The notes: a model not told the origin generated them from the letters alone. Shown: positions 7,692 to 16,410, counted from the first letter of the stretch. The stretch is DNA of 64,000 bases from Halieaceae bacterium (GCA_016744355.1 JADGEN010000006.1:1-64000), one strand, 5' to 3'. Numbers and translations: made by a program.

Positions 7692-9548
7692 ATGTCCCAC
7701 CACATTTTACTCCTGCTAGTTGGCATCGGTTTGCTTTCGCTTGCCTCGCAGTGGCTGGCATGGCGGTTGCGAGTACCGGCTATCCTGTTTTTGTTATCTG
7801 CAGGGATGTTACTCGGCCCCGTAACCGGACTTCTGGACCCGGATGAACTCTTTGGCGACCTTCTGTTCCCCTTCATCTCTCTCTCCGTTGCCATCATCCT
7901 TTTCGAGGGCAGCCTAACCCTAAACCGAGAGGAGATACGGGGCCACGGCACGGTGGTACGACGCATGATCAGTTGGGGTGTACTCATCATCTGGATTCTG
8001 GCTGCCACTTTGGCACACTGGCTCGCCGGGATGGATTGGCCGCTGGCCTTTCTGTTTGGCGCCATCATGACCGTGACTGGCCCCACCGTAATCATGCCGA
8101 TGCTGCGCGCAGTGCGCCCCACCCGTGCGGTTGCCAACATCCTACGCTGGGAAGGCATCCTGGTTGACCCACTGGGTGCTATTCTCGCGGTACTCACATT
8201 TACCGTCATCATTGCCAGCCAAGTGACCACCAGCTGGTTCGAAGTATTCACTTTGCTTCTGCGTATGCTCGCCAGTGGACTGGTGGTAGGCGGTGTAGCT
8301 GGTCTGCTTTGGGGGCAGGCACTACGCCGCTACTGGATTCCGCAGTTCCTGCACAATGTTGCGACGCTCTTCGTGGTCTTTGCCGTCTATGCCATAGCCG
8401 ACACCATCGCTATGGAATCCGGCCTGCTGGCGGTAACCGTAATGGGTGCATGGCTGGCGAACACCAGCAGGCTGCATATTCGCGAACTGCTGGACTTCAA
8501 AGAGAGCCTGAGCATTCTTTTGATCTCAGGCTTATTCATCCTACTTGCGGCACGACTTGAATTCGAACAACTGCTAGCCCTGGGTCCTACTGCACTATTA
8601 GTAATGCTGGGTATACAGTTTGTCGCACGGCCCATTAAAGTCTTCCTCTGCACTATGGGCTCCAGCCTGCGTGTACAAGAGCGTGCAACACTCGCCTGGA
8701 TAGGCCCACGAGGCATCATCGCCGCTGCAATCAGCGCTGTATTTGCAGAACGTTTGGCAGCACAGAATGTGGCGGGGGCAGAGCTGCTGGTACCACTGAC
8801 ATTTGTAGTAATTCTGGGAACAGTATTTTTGGAGAGCCTCACCGCCCGTCCGCTGGCGCGCGCCCTGGGTGTTACCGAGCCCGAACCCGAAGGTGTGCTA
8901 ATCATGGGCGCCAATGCGTTTTCCACAGCGTTAGCCAAAGTCATAATGGACGCCGATTTCAACGTGGTCATTGCGCACAGCGACTGGGATAGCCTGCGCG
9001 CTGCGCGTATGTCGGGTATCCCCACCTACTACGGCAACCCCATGTCCGACCACGCCGAACGCACACTGGACCTGGCCGGCATAGGTAAACTGATGTCCAT
9101 GTCACGTAATGTTGAGTTCAACCGCCTCGCCTGTGCTTATTTCTCCCGCGATTTCGGCCGCAGAGAAGTATTCGCGCTACCAGTGAGTATCGAGGAGGGA
9201 GGAAGTAGCAGCAACGACAAACACGCTCCTTCTATGGAGATGGCTGGCCGCAGGCTATTTTCGGAAGATGTCAGTCTGTCAAAACTGCTTAGCTACATGA
9301 GTCGTGGTGCAGAAATCAGAACCACTCGTTTGACCGATAGCTTCAGTTTCGACGACTTCCTGGCGCAGGGGAATAGCGAACGTATTTTGTTGTTGGCCTG
9401 GAATGGTAAAGGAAAACTTGCTCCCTATTCTGCACGCTGGGGAAAACTTCTTGATGACGGCTGGACTATTGCCAGCCTGTCGCTCGAACGCAAGCCAACG
9501 CCGAAAGAGAAGGAAAAAGCGAAGGAAGAGTTAAAAGCGGCGCAGTAA
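7692..9548 (+). CDS. Cation:proton antiporter (CPA1/NhaP-type) with C-terminal TrkA-N-like domain
   Basis: 618 residues. The first ~390 hold about 12 membrane helices with the Na+/H+ exchanger core (LFEGSLTL, near residue 73; LRWEGILVDPLGAILAV near 155-171; WIGPRGIIAAA near 335). The C-terminal ~200 residues form a cytosolic nucleotide-binding region resembling RCK/TrkA-N (VLIMGANAFSTALAKVI, then a conserved Asp-rich stretch), expected to gate transport by nucleotide or redox state. It probably exchanges Na+ or K+ for H+ for pH and salt homeostasis. AAGGAA precedes the ATG. It is 93 bases downstream of the YvlD-like gene and may share its transcript. It converges with the symporter-fusion gene, with 5 bases between stops. 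Confidence 0.88.
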   Translation: MSHHILLLLVGIGLLSLASQWLAWRLRVPAILFLLSAGMLLGPVTGLLDPDELFGDLLFPFISLSVAIILFEGSLTLNREEIRGHGTVVRRMISWGVLIIWILAATLAHWLAGMDWPLAFLFGAIMTVTGPTVIMPMLRAVRPTRAVANILRWEGILVDPLGAILAVLTFTVIIASQVTTSWFEVFTLLLRMLASGLVVGGVAGLLWGQALRRYWIPQFLHNVATLFVVFAVYAIADTIAMESGLLAVTVMGAWLANTSRLHIRELLDFKESLSILLISGLFILLAARLEFEQLLALGPTALLVMLGIQFVARPIKVFLCTMGSSLRVQERATLAWIGPRGIIAAAISAVFAERLAAQNVAGAELLVPLTFVVILGTVFLESLTARPLARALGVTEPEPEGVLIMGANAFSTALAKVIMDADFNVVIAHSDWDSLRAARMSGIPTYYGNPMSDHAERTLDLAGIGKLMSMSRNVEFNRLACAYFSRDFGRREVFALPVSIEEGGSSSNDKHAPSMEMAGRRLFSEDVSLSKLLSYMSRGAEIRTTRLTDSFSFDDFLAQGNSERILLLAWNGKGKLAPYSARWGKLLDDGWTIASLSLERKPTPKEKEKAKEELKAAQ

Positions 9549-9553
9549 TAGAC

Positions 9554-11704
9554 TCAGTCTACCCAGTGCAATACGTCCCTGATGATGGACCAGCGCGGCG
9601 ACAGATCCACAGCACCTGCGCCATTAATCCAGTGATTAAATAATGAATTGACGGTTGAGTCTTTCTGCTTAAGCGTTATCCATTGAGACACATATCGATG
9701 CCACTGCGTGTCGTCCTGCGGCAGCGGATAACCGGTGGGTAATTTGATCGCAAGTGGCTGAGGCACCGCCACAGCATAGTCAGGGTAAATTAAAGTCCAG
9801 GCCGACCCGCCCTCGGCAGAATAAACAACGGCATCGATGTCTGCTCGCTCACCGCGCACAAAAGCCCGGGGCGAATTAATCGACTCGATATGGGCGTTGG
9901 GCACGTGGGAGGCTATCTGCCGCATAAAAGAGGGGTCTGACTGAACAACTCCCAAATGTAAATCAGGTAGTTCCTGTATCGATGCCAAAGAACTAAATTC
10001 GCTGCGTCTATGGTCCTGCACCAGAAAACTGATAGTCAAATCCATTGGCGATGCGCTGAAGTTCCACTTTTTCAGGCGACCGGGAGTTTGAACCAGACCG
10101 GACATCACAATGTCCAGCTGACCTGAGGCAAATAGAGTATTCATGCTGTCTCTTTCAATACGCACCAATTCCAGCTCTACGTCCAGATCATTGGCCAGAT
10201 GGTGCGCCATTTCTATATCCAGGCCGACCACTTCGCCAGCCTCATTGCGGAATGCAAACGGCAGGGAGTCCGGTAAATACCCCACACGCAATGTTCCCCG
10301 CTGCTCAATCACATTCAGTCGACCCAGCTGCTCAACATCTGGCTGTGTAGCGGGTAGAGAGTCGGTATACACTCGCGCTTCAACGGGTCTGTCCATCCAG
10401 CGCATCTCTATCAGCTGTTGGTCTCCGCTGTAACTGCCGCTCAATGCCTGAGCCAAATAAGTGCGTATAAGCAACATCGAGGTAACTACTATCACCAACG
10501 ACACGGCACCGGCGATCGCAAGTTTACGCCAGTTCACCCTAAACACACCTCGGCTAATAGCAATGGCCACAATAGCCAGCGAAAACAAGTGCACTGCTCC
10601 CAGCACAACGCGTATACGATCCGTGTATACCGTTGACATAACGAACAATTCCATCATGTCAGCGGGCAATTGCATTAGGTCGAGTAAAAACGGGATGCCG
10701 ATAATTGGCGCCACGAAACTGCTGAGAACCGCACTCGCTTGAAAAGTCAGGTGGTCAGACAAGTCGAACCCACGCCCCAGATACCAGGCACAAAACGGCA
10801 CGAACATCAGTATGGCGTAAGTACCCAGATTGGGGAAAGGGTATGCCAGTGGCAGCAGTATTTCCGCGCCGGCATCGGTGTCCTCGTCTTCAAGGTCGTA
10901 GCGTTTGAACAGTTCCTTCACGTTGTCGACCAATTGTGGCAGCACCACAATAATTTTCGCCGTGGCAAAAATTGTAATCAACGTATCTCTGGGAATGGAC
11001 ACCAGGTCGCTATAGCGAAATGGGGTAACCGAGGCCACCAACATTGGCAGCACCACAAATGCCAGCAATACCGCAACAACAGTGTAGGTAATGAGATAAG
11101 CCTGTAACCTGCTTATTTCATCAAACACAACGGTGCCCGCTACGCCGGCAGCAATGGCGAAAACACCTAGCGGCGTTATTTTAATGACGATTTTATTGAT
11201 ACGATTAAGCGCGTCTGCCAAAACGTCCAGACTTTTTAGCAGGCTCTCGTTGCCGCGCAGGCCACTAACACCAATACCCAGCAAAATACTAAACATTACC
11301 GCTGCCGGAACGACGTTATTGGCCAGTGAGTAAAAGGGATTTGCGGGTATATACAAGGCAACCAGGTCCAGTGCATGCCTTGATTGGATGAGACTGGCGC
11401 TGAAAAAGGAAGCTGACTGCCACTCGGGGAATGCCAAAGGTGCGGTTATTAACACAACCACTCCCAATAATAACAGGAACCCCAACACTGACATGGCGGC
11501 CAACAGCAGGCCTCGACTCTCTTTCCATGAAATGCGGCCGAGATTACCAATGAGTGAAACAACAATATAGGGGAGTACCGTCATCTGCAGCAGCGCAATA
11601 AAGATTTCACCGCCTACCGAAAACGGTGCAGCGATGTCACCTAGGAACAAACCCGTGAATACACCTGTTACCAATCCAAATAGAATTTGTAGCGTAAAAG
11701 ACAT
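9554..11704 (-). CDS. SDF (dicarboxylate/amino-acid:cation symporter) transporter fused to an SBP_bac_3 solute-binding domain
   Basis: 716 residues from ATG at 11704-11702. An upstream in-frame extension to 11845 is rejected because it lacks homology and would overlap hemH. Residues ~1-390 are a GltP/SDF-like membrane domain. An additional helix (about 397-414) follows, then a periplasmic solute-binding type 3 domain (about 465-716; RGTLRVGYLPDSLPFAFRN, then GLDIEMA). The extra helix would place the binding domain in the periplasm. The normal serine-rich HP1 loop and NMDGT motif of glutamate transporters appear degenerate (FATAKIIVVLPQL and NLGTYAI), so the substrate or coupling ion may differ. 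Both parts are in one uninterrupted frame. It likely imports an amino or organic acid; regulation of the transporter by its own binding domain is inference. Confidence 0.85.
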   Translation of the reverse strand: MSFTLQILFGLVTGVFTGLFLGDIAAPFSVGGEIFIALLQMTVLPYIVVSLIGNLGRISWKESRGLLLAAMSVLGFLLLLGVVVLITAPLAFPEWQSASFFSASLIQSRHALDLVALYIPANPFYSLANNVVPAAVMFSILLGIGVSGLRGNESLLKSLDVLADALNRINKIVIKITPLGVFAIAAGVAGTVVFDEISRLQAYLITYTVVAVLLAFVVLPMLVASVTPFRYSDLVSIPRDTLITIFATAKIIVVLPQLVDNVKELFKRYDLEDEDTDAGAEILLPLAYPFPNLGTYAILMFVPFCAWYLGRGFDLSDHLTFQASAVLSSFVAPIIGIPFLLDLMQLPADMMELFVMSTVYTDRIRVVLGAVHLFSLAIVAIAISRGVFRVNWRKLAIAGAVSLVIVVTSMLLIRTYLAQALSGSYSGDQQLIEMRWMDRPVEARVYTDSLPATQPDVEQLGRLNVIEQRGTLRVGYLPDSLPFAFRNEAGEVVGLDIEMAHHLANDLDVELELVRIERDSMNTLFASGQLDIVMSGLVQTPGRLKKWNFSASPMDLTISFLVQDHRRSEFSSLASIQELPDLHLGVVQSDPSFMRQIASHVPNAHIESINSPRAFVRGERADIDAVVYSAEGGSAWTLIYPDYAVAVPQPLAIKLPTGYPLPQDDTQWHRYVSQWITLKQKDSTVNSLFNHWINGAGAVDLSPRWSIIRDVLHWVD

Positions 11705-11806
11705 AGGTAGTTGAACGTCCTGTTGAAAAACCCGACATACTGGCAGAGCAGGCAGTATACATTTTTTCGCTTGGCATCGAGGTAAGGCAAACGTATATTG
11801 ACCCCC

Positions 11807-12886
11807 ATGAAGTATACCGGCAGCCAAAATTTCGACCATAGCCAAGCACCCCGGGTGGGTATTCTGCTCACAAATCTGGGCACGCCAAATGCGCCTGAAA
11901 CCAAACCACTTCGAAAATACCTGAAACAGTTTCTGTGGGACCCACGCGTGGTCGAAATACCTCGCTCAGCGTGGTGGCTTATTCTCAACGGCATCATTTT
12001 GCGCCTGCGCCCCAGCCGCTCCGCTGCTGCCTATCGCAAAGTCTGGACAGAGCGGGGTTCGCCCTTGATGTTTCACACTCAAGATCAGGCAGACGCAGTG
12101 CGTTCGGTCATGCAACAGCGCTACGGTGAAAGGGTAGTCGTTGATTTCGCCATGCGCTACGGTTCTCCTGATATTGCCAGCACCCTACAAAATATGCTGC
12201 AACAGGGTGTACGTAAACTGCTGGTGCTGCCGTTGTATCCTCAATATAGTGGAGCGACAACCGGCTCCACTTTTGACGCGCTGGCAGCAGACTTCACCCA
12301 GCGGCGATGGCTACCAGAAATGCGCTTCGTCGCCCAGTATCACGATCATCCCGCTTATATTGAAGCTGTTGCCGAAAGCATTCGGGTTTATAGAGAAAAA
12401 CACGGCAGCGCCGACAAACTGATATTTTCTTATCATGGAGAGCCCCAACGCTACCTCGACCAGGGCGACCCCTACCATTGCCAGTGCCACAAAACGACGC
12501 GCCTGGTAGTCGAGAAGCTCGGCTTGCAGGAATCGGACTACCTCACAACTTTTCAATCCCGCTTTGGCAAAGCCCAGTGGTTAAAGCCCTACACAGATGC
12601 CACCCTGAAGGCCTTGCCAAGTCAGGGCATAAAGTCGATTCAAGTGGTATGCCCGGGTTTTTCCGCCGATTGCCTTGAAACTATCGAGGAAATCGGTGAA
12701 GAAAATTACACCTACTTTAAACAGGCGGGGGGCGAGCACTTTGGCTACATACCCGCCCTGAATAGTGACCCCGCCCACATCTCGGCACTCACAGCCATTA
12801 TAGAACAGCAGATAACAGGGTGGCTCGATGTCGAGGACGAGGACTCTGGCAAGGCCCGGGCTATTGCAATGGGCGCGACGACCTAG
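11807..12886 (+). CDS. hemH: Ferrochelatase
   Basis: Inserts Fe2+ into protoporphyrin IX, the last step of heme synthesis. 359 residues from ATG 11807, a normal bacterial length. The family start VGILLTNLGTPNAPE, the catalytic-His motif FSYHGEPQRYLDQGDPY (His about 210) and the conserved acidic stretch CLETIEEIGEE are all present. Several cysteines (YHCQCHKTT, VVCPGFSADC) suggest a possible [2Fe-2S] cluster of the kind seen in some bacterial ferrochelatases, but this is not established. An in-frame TTG at 11798 is an alternative start. The gene is divergent from the symporter fusion. Confidence 0.96.
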   Translation: MKYTGSQNFDHSQAPRVGILLTNLGTPNAPETKPLRKYLKQFLWDPRVVEIPRSAWWLILNGIILRLRPSRSAAAYRKVWTERGSPLMFHTQDQADAVRSVMQQRYGERVVVDFAMRYGSPDIASTLQNMLQQGVRKLLVLPLYPQYSGATTGSTFDALAADFTQRRWLPEMRFVAQYHDHPAYIEAVAESIRVYREKHGSADKLIFSYHGEPQRYLDQGDPYHCQCHKTTRLVVEKLGLQESDYLTTFQSRFGKAQWLKPYTDATLKALPSQGIKSIQVVCPGFSADCLETIEEIGEENYTYFKQAGGEHFGYIPALNSDPAHISALTAIIEQQITGWLDVEDEDSGKARAIAMGATT

Positions 12887-12899
12887 CGCCATCAGCTTT

Positions 12900-13367
12900 T
12901 TAATTACACTGTGACATCGGCACTTCTACCCGCCGTTCACTGCCGTCCGCCAGTATCTCAATTCGGTGACAGCCAACCACCTCCCGATTACTACTGCTCT
13001 GTCGATATTGATTATCCGAATGATTTTGGTAGCATCGCTCTCCACTGTGAGTGTGATATAGACTGCTAGTCAATGCCGAACCGATAAGGGCGGCACCCAG
13101 ATAGGAAGGGTAATAGTAGCCCGGCGCATAGTAACGACGGTTATAAAAGCGATTGTGATGGCCTCTATAGTAATTTTTGTAGTGGTGTTTCCTGTGCTTG
13201 TAGTGGTGCTTCTTATGCTTGTGGTGGTGCTTTTTATGTTTATAGTGCTGTCCTCTATTGTCATCATACCCTCCCCCATGATCACCGCGGTCACCGCGAT
13301 CCGCCAGGGCTGCAGAGGTTCCTGTAAAGAGCAGGAACGCCAATCCGTAAGCTGTAAGTTTTTTCAT
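12900..13367 (-). CDS. Secreted His/Lys/Tyr-rich protein
   Basis: 155 residues from ATG 13367, chosen over an upstream ATG because GGGAGAAG precedes it and the signal peptide then starts cleanly (about 1-22, ending AALAD). The mature part has an Asp/Gly/Arg-rich stretch, then about 3.5 copies of a K-H-K/R-K-H-H-H/Y heptad (residues 43-67), a Tyr-rich region, and a conserved C-terminal region with two or three Cys (GERCYQNH, VVGCHRIEI, PMSQC). The His-rich segment suggests metal or polyanion binding in the periplasm (inference). It is divergent from the glycine-zipper/PepSY/two-component operon and shares its regulatory repeats, which suggests it belongs to that regulon. Confidence 0.75.
   Translation of the reverse strand: MKKLTAYGLAFLLFTGTSAALADRGDRGDHGGGYDDNRGQHYKHKKHHHKHKKHHYKHRKHHYKNYYRGHHNRFYNRRYYAPGYYYPSYLGAALIGSALTSSLYHTHSGERCYQNHSDNQYRQSSSNREVVGCHRIEILADGSERRVEVPMSQCN
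13167..13241 (-). repeat. 21-bp tandem repeats encoding the His/Lys heptads
   Basis: The coding stretch for residues 43-67 of the His-rich protein repeats with a 21-bp period (seven residues, pattern K-H-K/R-K-H-H-H/Y). Copies differ in codons, so the repeat is ageing rather than freshly duplicated. Such repeats can vary in copy number between strains. Confidence 0.7.
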
Positions 13368-13417
13368 GGTACTTCTCCCGTGGGTTGTTTTCACGGTTCC
13401 CAGATTACGAGACGGCA

Positions 13418-13475
13418 GCTGAACGAAAGCTGAACGCAGTAGTTTTAATCACGCAGCTGTTCAGCTTCCGTTCAG
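13418..13475. promoter_or_regulatory. Two opposed pairs of 11-bp-period direct repeats: probable OmpR/PhoP-type response-regulator site
   Basis: On the + strand GCTGAACG-AAA-GCTGAACG (13418-13436) is an exact 8-bp repeat with an 11-bp period. Facing it, GTTCAG-CTTCC-GTTCAG (13459-13475) is the same unit on the opposite strand (CTGAAC-GGAAG-CTGAAC), so the two 17-bp cores agree at 16 of 17 positions. Hexamers separated by 5 bases, one helical turn apart, are the standard site of OmpR/PhoP-family dimers. The element sits in the 158-bp gap between the divergent His-rich gene (13367) and the operon that encodes such a response regulator (13526 onward), so autoregulation plus control of the His-rich gene is the simplest reading. 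Confidence 0.75.
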
Positions 13476-13525
13476 ACTCGATGCGTTACTTTCAAGCTTG
13501 TAACAAGGCCCAAGGAGTAATCATC

Positions 13526-14050
13526 ATGAAAGTCTCGACAAAAACTATAGCCGCTTACAGTGCGCTGGCAGCAGGTCTGGCCAGCGCTCAGTCGCACACT
13601 TCAGTGGTTGAAGTTCCGGTTACAGCGGTAGAGCCCGTAGTGCGTATCATTACGCACAAAATTCCCCATGAATCCTGTTGGGACGAGCGGGTAAAAGTTG
13701 TGCGCGAGGGCGGCAATCATTCCGCAACGCCCGCCGTTCTGGGCGCAGTTATAGGCGGTGTAGTGGGAGGTTCTGTGGGTCATAACAGTCGCTACCAGCC
13801 AATAATAGCTGGTGCAGGTGCTCTACTGGGGTCTTCAATTGGAAACGATATAAGCCATCAGCGCAATGCGCAAAGCTACTATGTGACTGAACGGCGCTGC
13901 GAGGTAGACTATGAACTGCGGGATGAAGAGCAAATCGTTGGATATCGCGTCAGCTACCAATATGGGGATAGTATCTATCAGACCGAAACCCGAAATTCCC
14001 CGGGGGCGACGATACAGCTACAGGTGAATGTAAAACCGGTAGGTCAATAA
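13526..14050 (+). CDS. Glycine-zipper 2TM (17-kDa antigen-like) envelope protein
   Basis: 174 residues from ATG 13526 (AAGGAG upstream; the longer in-frame start at 13385 would run through the regulatory repeats). It has a signal-like N-terminus (about 1-22, ending LASAQS) without a lipobox. A glycine-zipper pair (about 70-110, AVLGAVIGGVVGGSVG and AGAGALLGSSIG) precedes a C-terminal domain with a conserved Cys (RRCEVDYELRDEEQIVGYRV). Proteins of this kind insert in or associate with the outer membrane and often rise under envelope stress. It is first in an operon with PepSY, response regulator and kinase genes. Confidence 0.8.
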   Translation: MKVSTKTIAAYSALAAGLASAQSHTSVVEVPVTAVEPVVRIITHKIPHESCWDERVKVVREGGNHSATPAVLGAVIGGVVGGSVGHNSRYQPIIAGAGALLGSSIGNDISHQRNAQSYYVTERRCEVDYELRDEEQIVGYRVSYQYGDSIYQTETRNSPGATIQLQVNVKPVGQ

Positions 14051-14062
14051 AAGAGATTTAAG

Positions 14063-14335
14063 ATGGCCCAACATTTCCAGACAAAAGCTTTATGTGCACT
14101 GCTGCTTGCCTGCACCCTGTGTCTGGCAGTACCCGAAGTACAGGCCAAAAAACCCAAGCAAACAAAACAACAGCCCCAACAAAACCAACATGCCCTGACG
14201 GTGGCACAAGCCGCGGAAAAAGCCAAGGCTAGACATGGCGGCACCGTTTTGAAGGTTACCCCAAAGGGCCAGGGTTTTAGGGTAAAGCTGCTGACAGATT
14301 CCGGTCGAGTTATGACAGTGATGGTCAAGGACTGA
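14063..14335 (+). CDS. Secreted PepSY-domain protein
   Basis: 90 residues: signal peptide (about 1-28, ending EVQA), a Lys/Gln-rich linker (KKPKQTKQQPQQNQ), then one PepSY-like domain (LTVAQAAEKAKARHGGTVLK... RVKLLTDSGRVMTVMVKD). PepSY proteins are small periplasmic modules often encoded beside PhoP/QseB-type two-component genes, and are thought to bind or inhibit peptides or proteases. Here it sits 12 bases after the glycine-zipper gene and 3 bases before the response regulator, so it is likely a signal or output component of that system (inference). Confidence 0.8.
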   Translation: MAQHFQTKALCALLLACTLCLAVPEVQAKKPKQTKQQPQQNQHALTVAQAAEKAKARHGGTVLKVTPKGQGFRVKLLTDSGRVMTVMVKD

Positions 14336-14338
14336 ATC

Positions 14339-15022
14339 ATGCGTATGCTCATCGTAGAAGACGAAGCACATTTGCGCCTGCAACTGGCCAGACATTTCAG
14401 TGAGCACGGTTGGGTTGTAGAGGAAGCCGCTGATGGTGCAGAAGCACTGTTTCTGGGCAATGAAAATCCCTACGACATCGCTCTTGTAGACCTGGGCCTA
14501 CCTAAGGTGTCTGGCATAGAGCTCATCAACAATTGGCGAGCGGCCGATCGCACATTCCCGGTATTGATATTAACCGCCAGAGGGGATTGGCAGGACAAGG
14601 TAGAGGGGCTCGAGGCCGGTGCCGATGACTATGTCACCAAACCGTTTCATCTGGAGGAAGTGCAGGCACGGGTTAACGCCCTGCAACGTCGAGCGGCAGG
14701 ACACGCTCAGGCCCTGGTTGATTACGGTGCAATCTGCATCGACTTTAGTGCCAAGTCGGTTCTTCGACAGGGCGAGCCCGTAAACCTCACCAGTTTCGAA
14801 TACAACACATTGGAATACCTTGTTCACCGTGCGGGTCAGGTGGTTTCAAAAACTGAATTGACAGAACACCTGTACGATCAGGACTTTGACCGGGACAGCA
14901 ACGTAATAGAGGTTTTTGTTGGTCGTTTGCGCAAGAAAATAGACCCCGAAAACACCTTAAAACCCATAGTTACCGTAAGAGGTGCGGGCTATAGATTCGC
15001 ACTCGAGAACGAGAAGCCGTGA
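14339..15022 (+). CDS. OmpR/PhoP-family response regulator
   Basis: 227 residues. The receiver domain has the acidic pair Glu7/Asp8, phospho-acceptor Asp51 (ALVDLGLP), Thr79 and Lys101 (YVTKPF). The C-terminal winged helix (about 125-222) contains LTSFEYNTLEYLVHRAGQVV and VFVGRLRKKI... VRGAGYRF. This is the PhoP/QseB-like group. The kinase gene overlaps its stop (GTG 15019 within GTGA), so the pair are translationally coupled. The 11-bp-period repeats at 13418-13475 are its likely binding site. Confidence 0.93.
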   Translation: MRMLIVEDEAHLRLQLARHFSEHGWVVEEAADGAEALFLGNENPYDIALVDLGLPKVSGIELINNWRAADRTFPVLILTARGDWQDKVEGLEAGADDYVTKPFHLEEVQARVNALQRRAAGHAQALVDYGAICIDFSAKSVLRQGEPVNLTSFEYNTLEYLVHRAGQVVSKTELTEHLYDQDFDRDSNVIEVFVGRLRKKIDPENTLKPIVTVRGAGYRFALENEKP

Positions 15023-16353
15023 GAGCAGCATTCAACTCGCTGGCCGCTCGACTGCTACTAGCCAGTGCACTGCTGTTGCCAATATTTCTCGGCGCCACAG
15101 GTTTCTATCTGGATCGCAGTTATCGTGTCAGTATCGAAGCTGCTCAGGCCGAGCGTATGCAGCTGTTAATTCTTACCTTGTTGGCCGAGGCCGAATTCGA
15201 CCAGGCACTGCAACTGCCCCTGCAATTGTTAGAGGCTCGCTTTAATCAGCCCGATTCTGGTCTCTACGCCCAAGTAACAGATAGCAATAAAAAGCTTCTG
15301 TGGTTCTCGCCTTCCGCCCTTACGCAAACCCCCGAAGACCTGTCTTTCGAACCACCGGACCTGCCCATAGGCGGCAAGTATTTTTCCCGTGGCCATAATC
15401 TGTTCCAGCAGTCCTATCAGGTGGCATGGCAGAGCGAAGAGCAAACGGAAGTTCCGCTTCTCTTTACCGTGCTGGAGACTGTAGCACCAGCAGACGCCCA
15501 GCTGACCACCTACCGCCGCCATCTGGTACTTTGGCTGAGCGGTTCTACGCTGCTACTGCTCGGGTGCCAGACGCTAATATTGTTGTGGAGCCTGCGCCCG
15601 CTGCACAAGTTAGCGCAGGATATATCGCGCATTGAATCAGGTGCTGTGGAAAAACTGGACAATTCCTACCCGCGGGAAGTGCAGGCGGTAACAGACAGCT
15701 TGAACACGCTGCTAGTGAGCGAGAAAAAGCGCCAGGAGCGAGTGCGCAATACGCTATCAGATCTCGCCCACAGTTTGAAAACCCCGCTGGCCGTTATTCG
15801 AAATGCAGATTCAACGGAACGAGATTATGGCCCATTGGTACGCGAGCAAACATCTCAAATGGAAGAAATAGTGGGCTACCAATTGCGCCGTGCCGCGGGG
15901 GGATCGCATAAGCTTTTGCAAGTGGTTGCGATTGAGTCCGTGGCAAAACGCTTACGCACAAGCTTGCTGAAAGTTTACGCTGACAAGGCTATGTCGATTG
16001 AACTAAACATCGAATCCGGCTGCGTATTTCGCGGCGATGAACGCGACTTAATGGAGCTGCTTGGCATATTGATGGACAACGCCTGTAAGTATGGCACACG
16101 AGAGGTGCGTGTATTGGCCACTGGGGGAAGTGAGCAGCCGTTACTAGTCACCGTTGAAGATGATGGCGAGGGCATCCCCCCTACCCTGCGTGAGGCAATT
16201 CTCAAGCGCGGCGTACGGGCAGATACCCAACAAAGCGGCCACGGCATTGGTCTGGCAGTAGCCGCAGACCTCACCGAAACTTATCTCGGTACGCTAGAGT
16301 TAAGCGAGAGTGCCCTGGGGGGCGCACTGCTGCGGATAATGCTACCCCGATAG
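15019..16353 (+). CDS. PhoQ-like sensor histidine kinase
   Basis: 444 residues, GTG start overlapping the regulator stop. TM1 (about 13-30) and TM2 (about 169-190) bracket a ~138-residue periplasmic sensor domain, followed by a HAMP region (191-240). The dimerisation helix carries His251 in DLAHSLKTPLAVI, the PhoQ-type H-box. The catalytic domain has the N box LMDNACKYG, G1 DDGEGIP and G2 GHGIGLAVA. It senses an envelope signal and phosphorylates the adjacent regulator. The signal is unknown; cationic peptides, divalent cations or low pH are known for relatives. Confidence 0.93.
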   Translation: MRAAFNSLAARLLLASALLLPIFLGATGFYLDRSYRVSIEAAQAERMQLLILTLLAEAEFDQALQLPLQLLEARFNQPDSGLYAQVTDSNKKLLWFSPSALTQTPEDLSFEPPDLPIGGKYFSRGHNLFQQSYQVAWQSEEQTEVPLLFTVLETVAPADAQLTTYRRHLVLWLSGSTLLLLGCQTLILLWSLRPLHKLAQDISRIESGAVEKLDNSYPREVQAVTDSLNTLLVSEKKRQERVRNTLSDLAHSLKTPLAVIRNADSTERDYGPLVREQTSQMEEIVGYQLRRAAGGSHKLLQVVAIESVAKRLRTSLLKVYADKAMSIELNIESGCVFRGDERDLMELLGILMDNACKYGTREVRVLATGGSEQPLLVTVEDDGEGIPPTLREAILKRGVRADTQQSGHGIGLAVAADLTETYLGTLELSESALGGALLRIMLPR

Positions 16354-16410
16354 AGGCTCTCTCTTATATAATCCCAAAATAATAAGCTAATAGATACAGG
16401 AACAACCTAT

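Noticed and set aside
8387-9025. A 212-residue leftward ORF inside the antiporter gene
   Set aside because: It is a reverse-strand shadow with no homology or ribosome site; the forward gene has clear antiporter motifs.
11737-11758. ATACTG-N10-CAGTAT inverted repeat in the hemH/symporter divergent gap
   Set aside because: Only six-base arms, no extension or second site; expected by chance in this length of DNA.
11705-11845. A 47-residue N-terminal extension of the symporter fusion
   Set aside because: It overlaps the hemH start, has Cys/Pro-rich unlikely composition, and the membrane domain starts naturally at ATG 11704.
13167-13241. Possible CRISPR or minisatellite
   Set aside because: The period equals seven codons in an intact coding frame with a signal peptide, so it is a protein repeat; there are no spacers.
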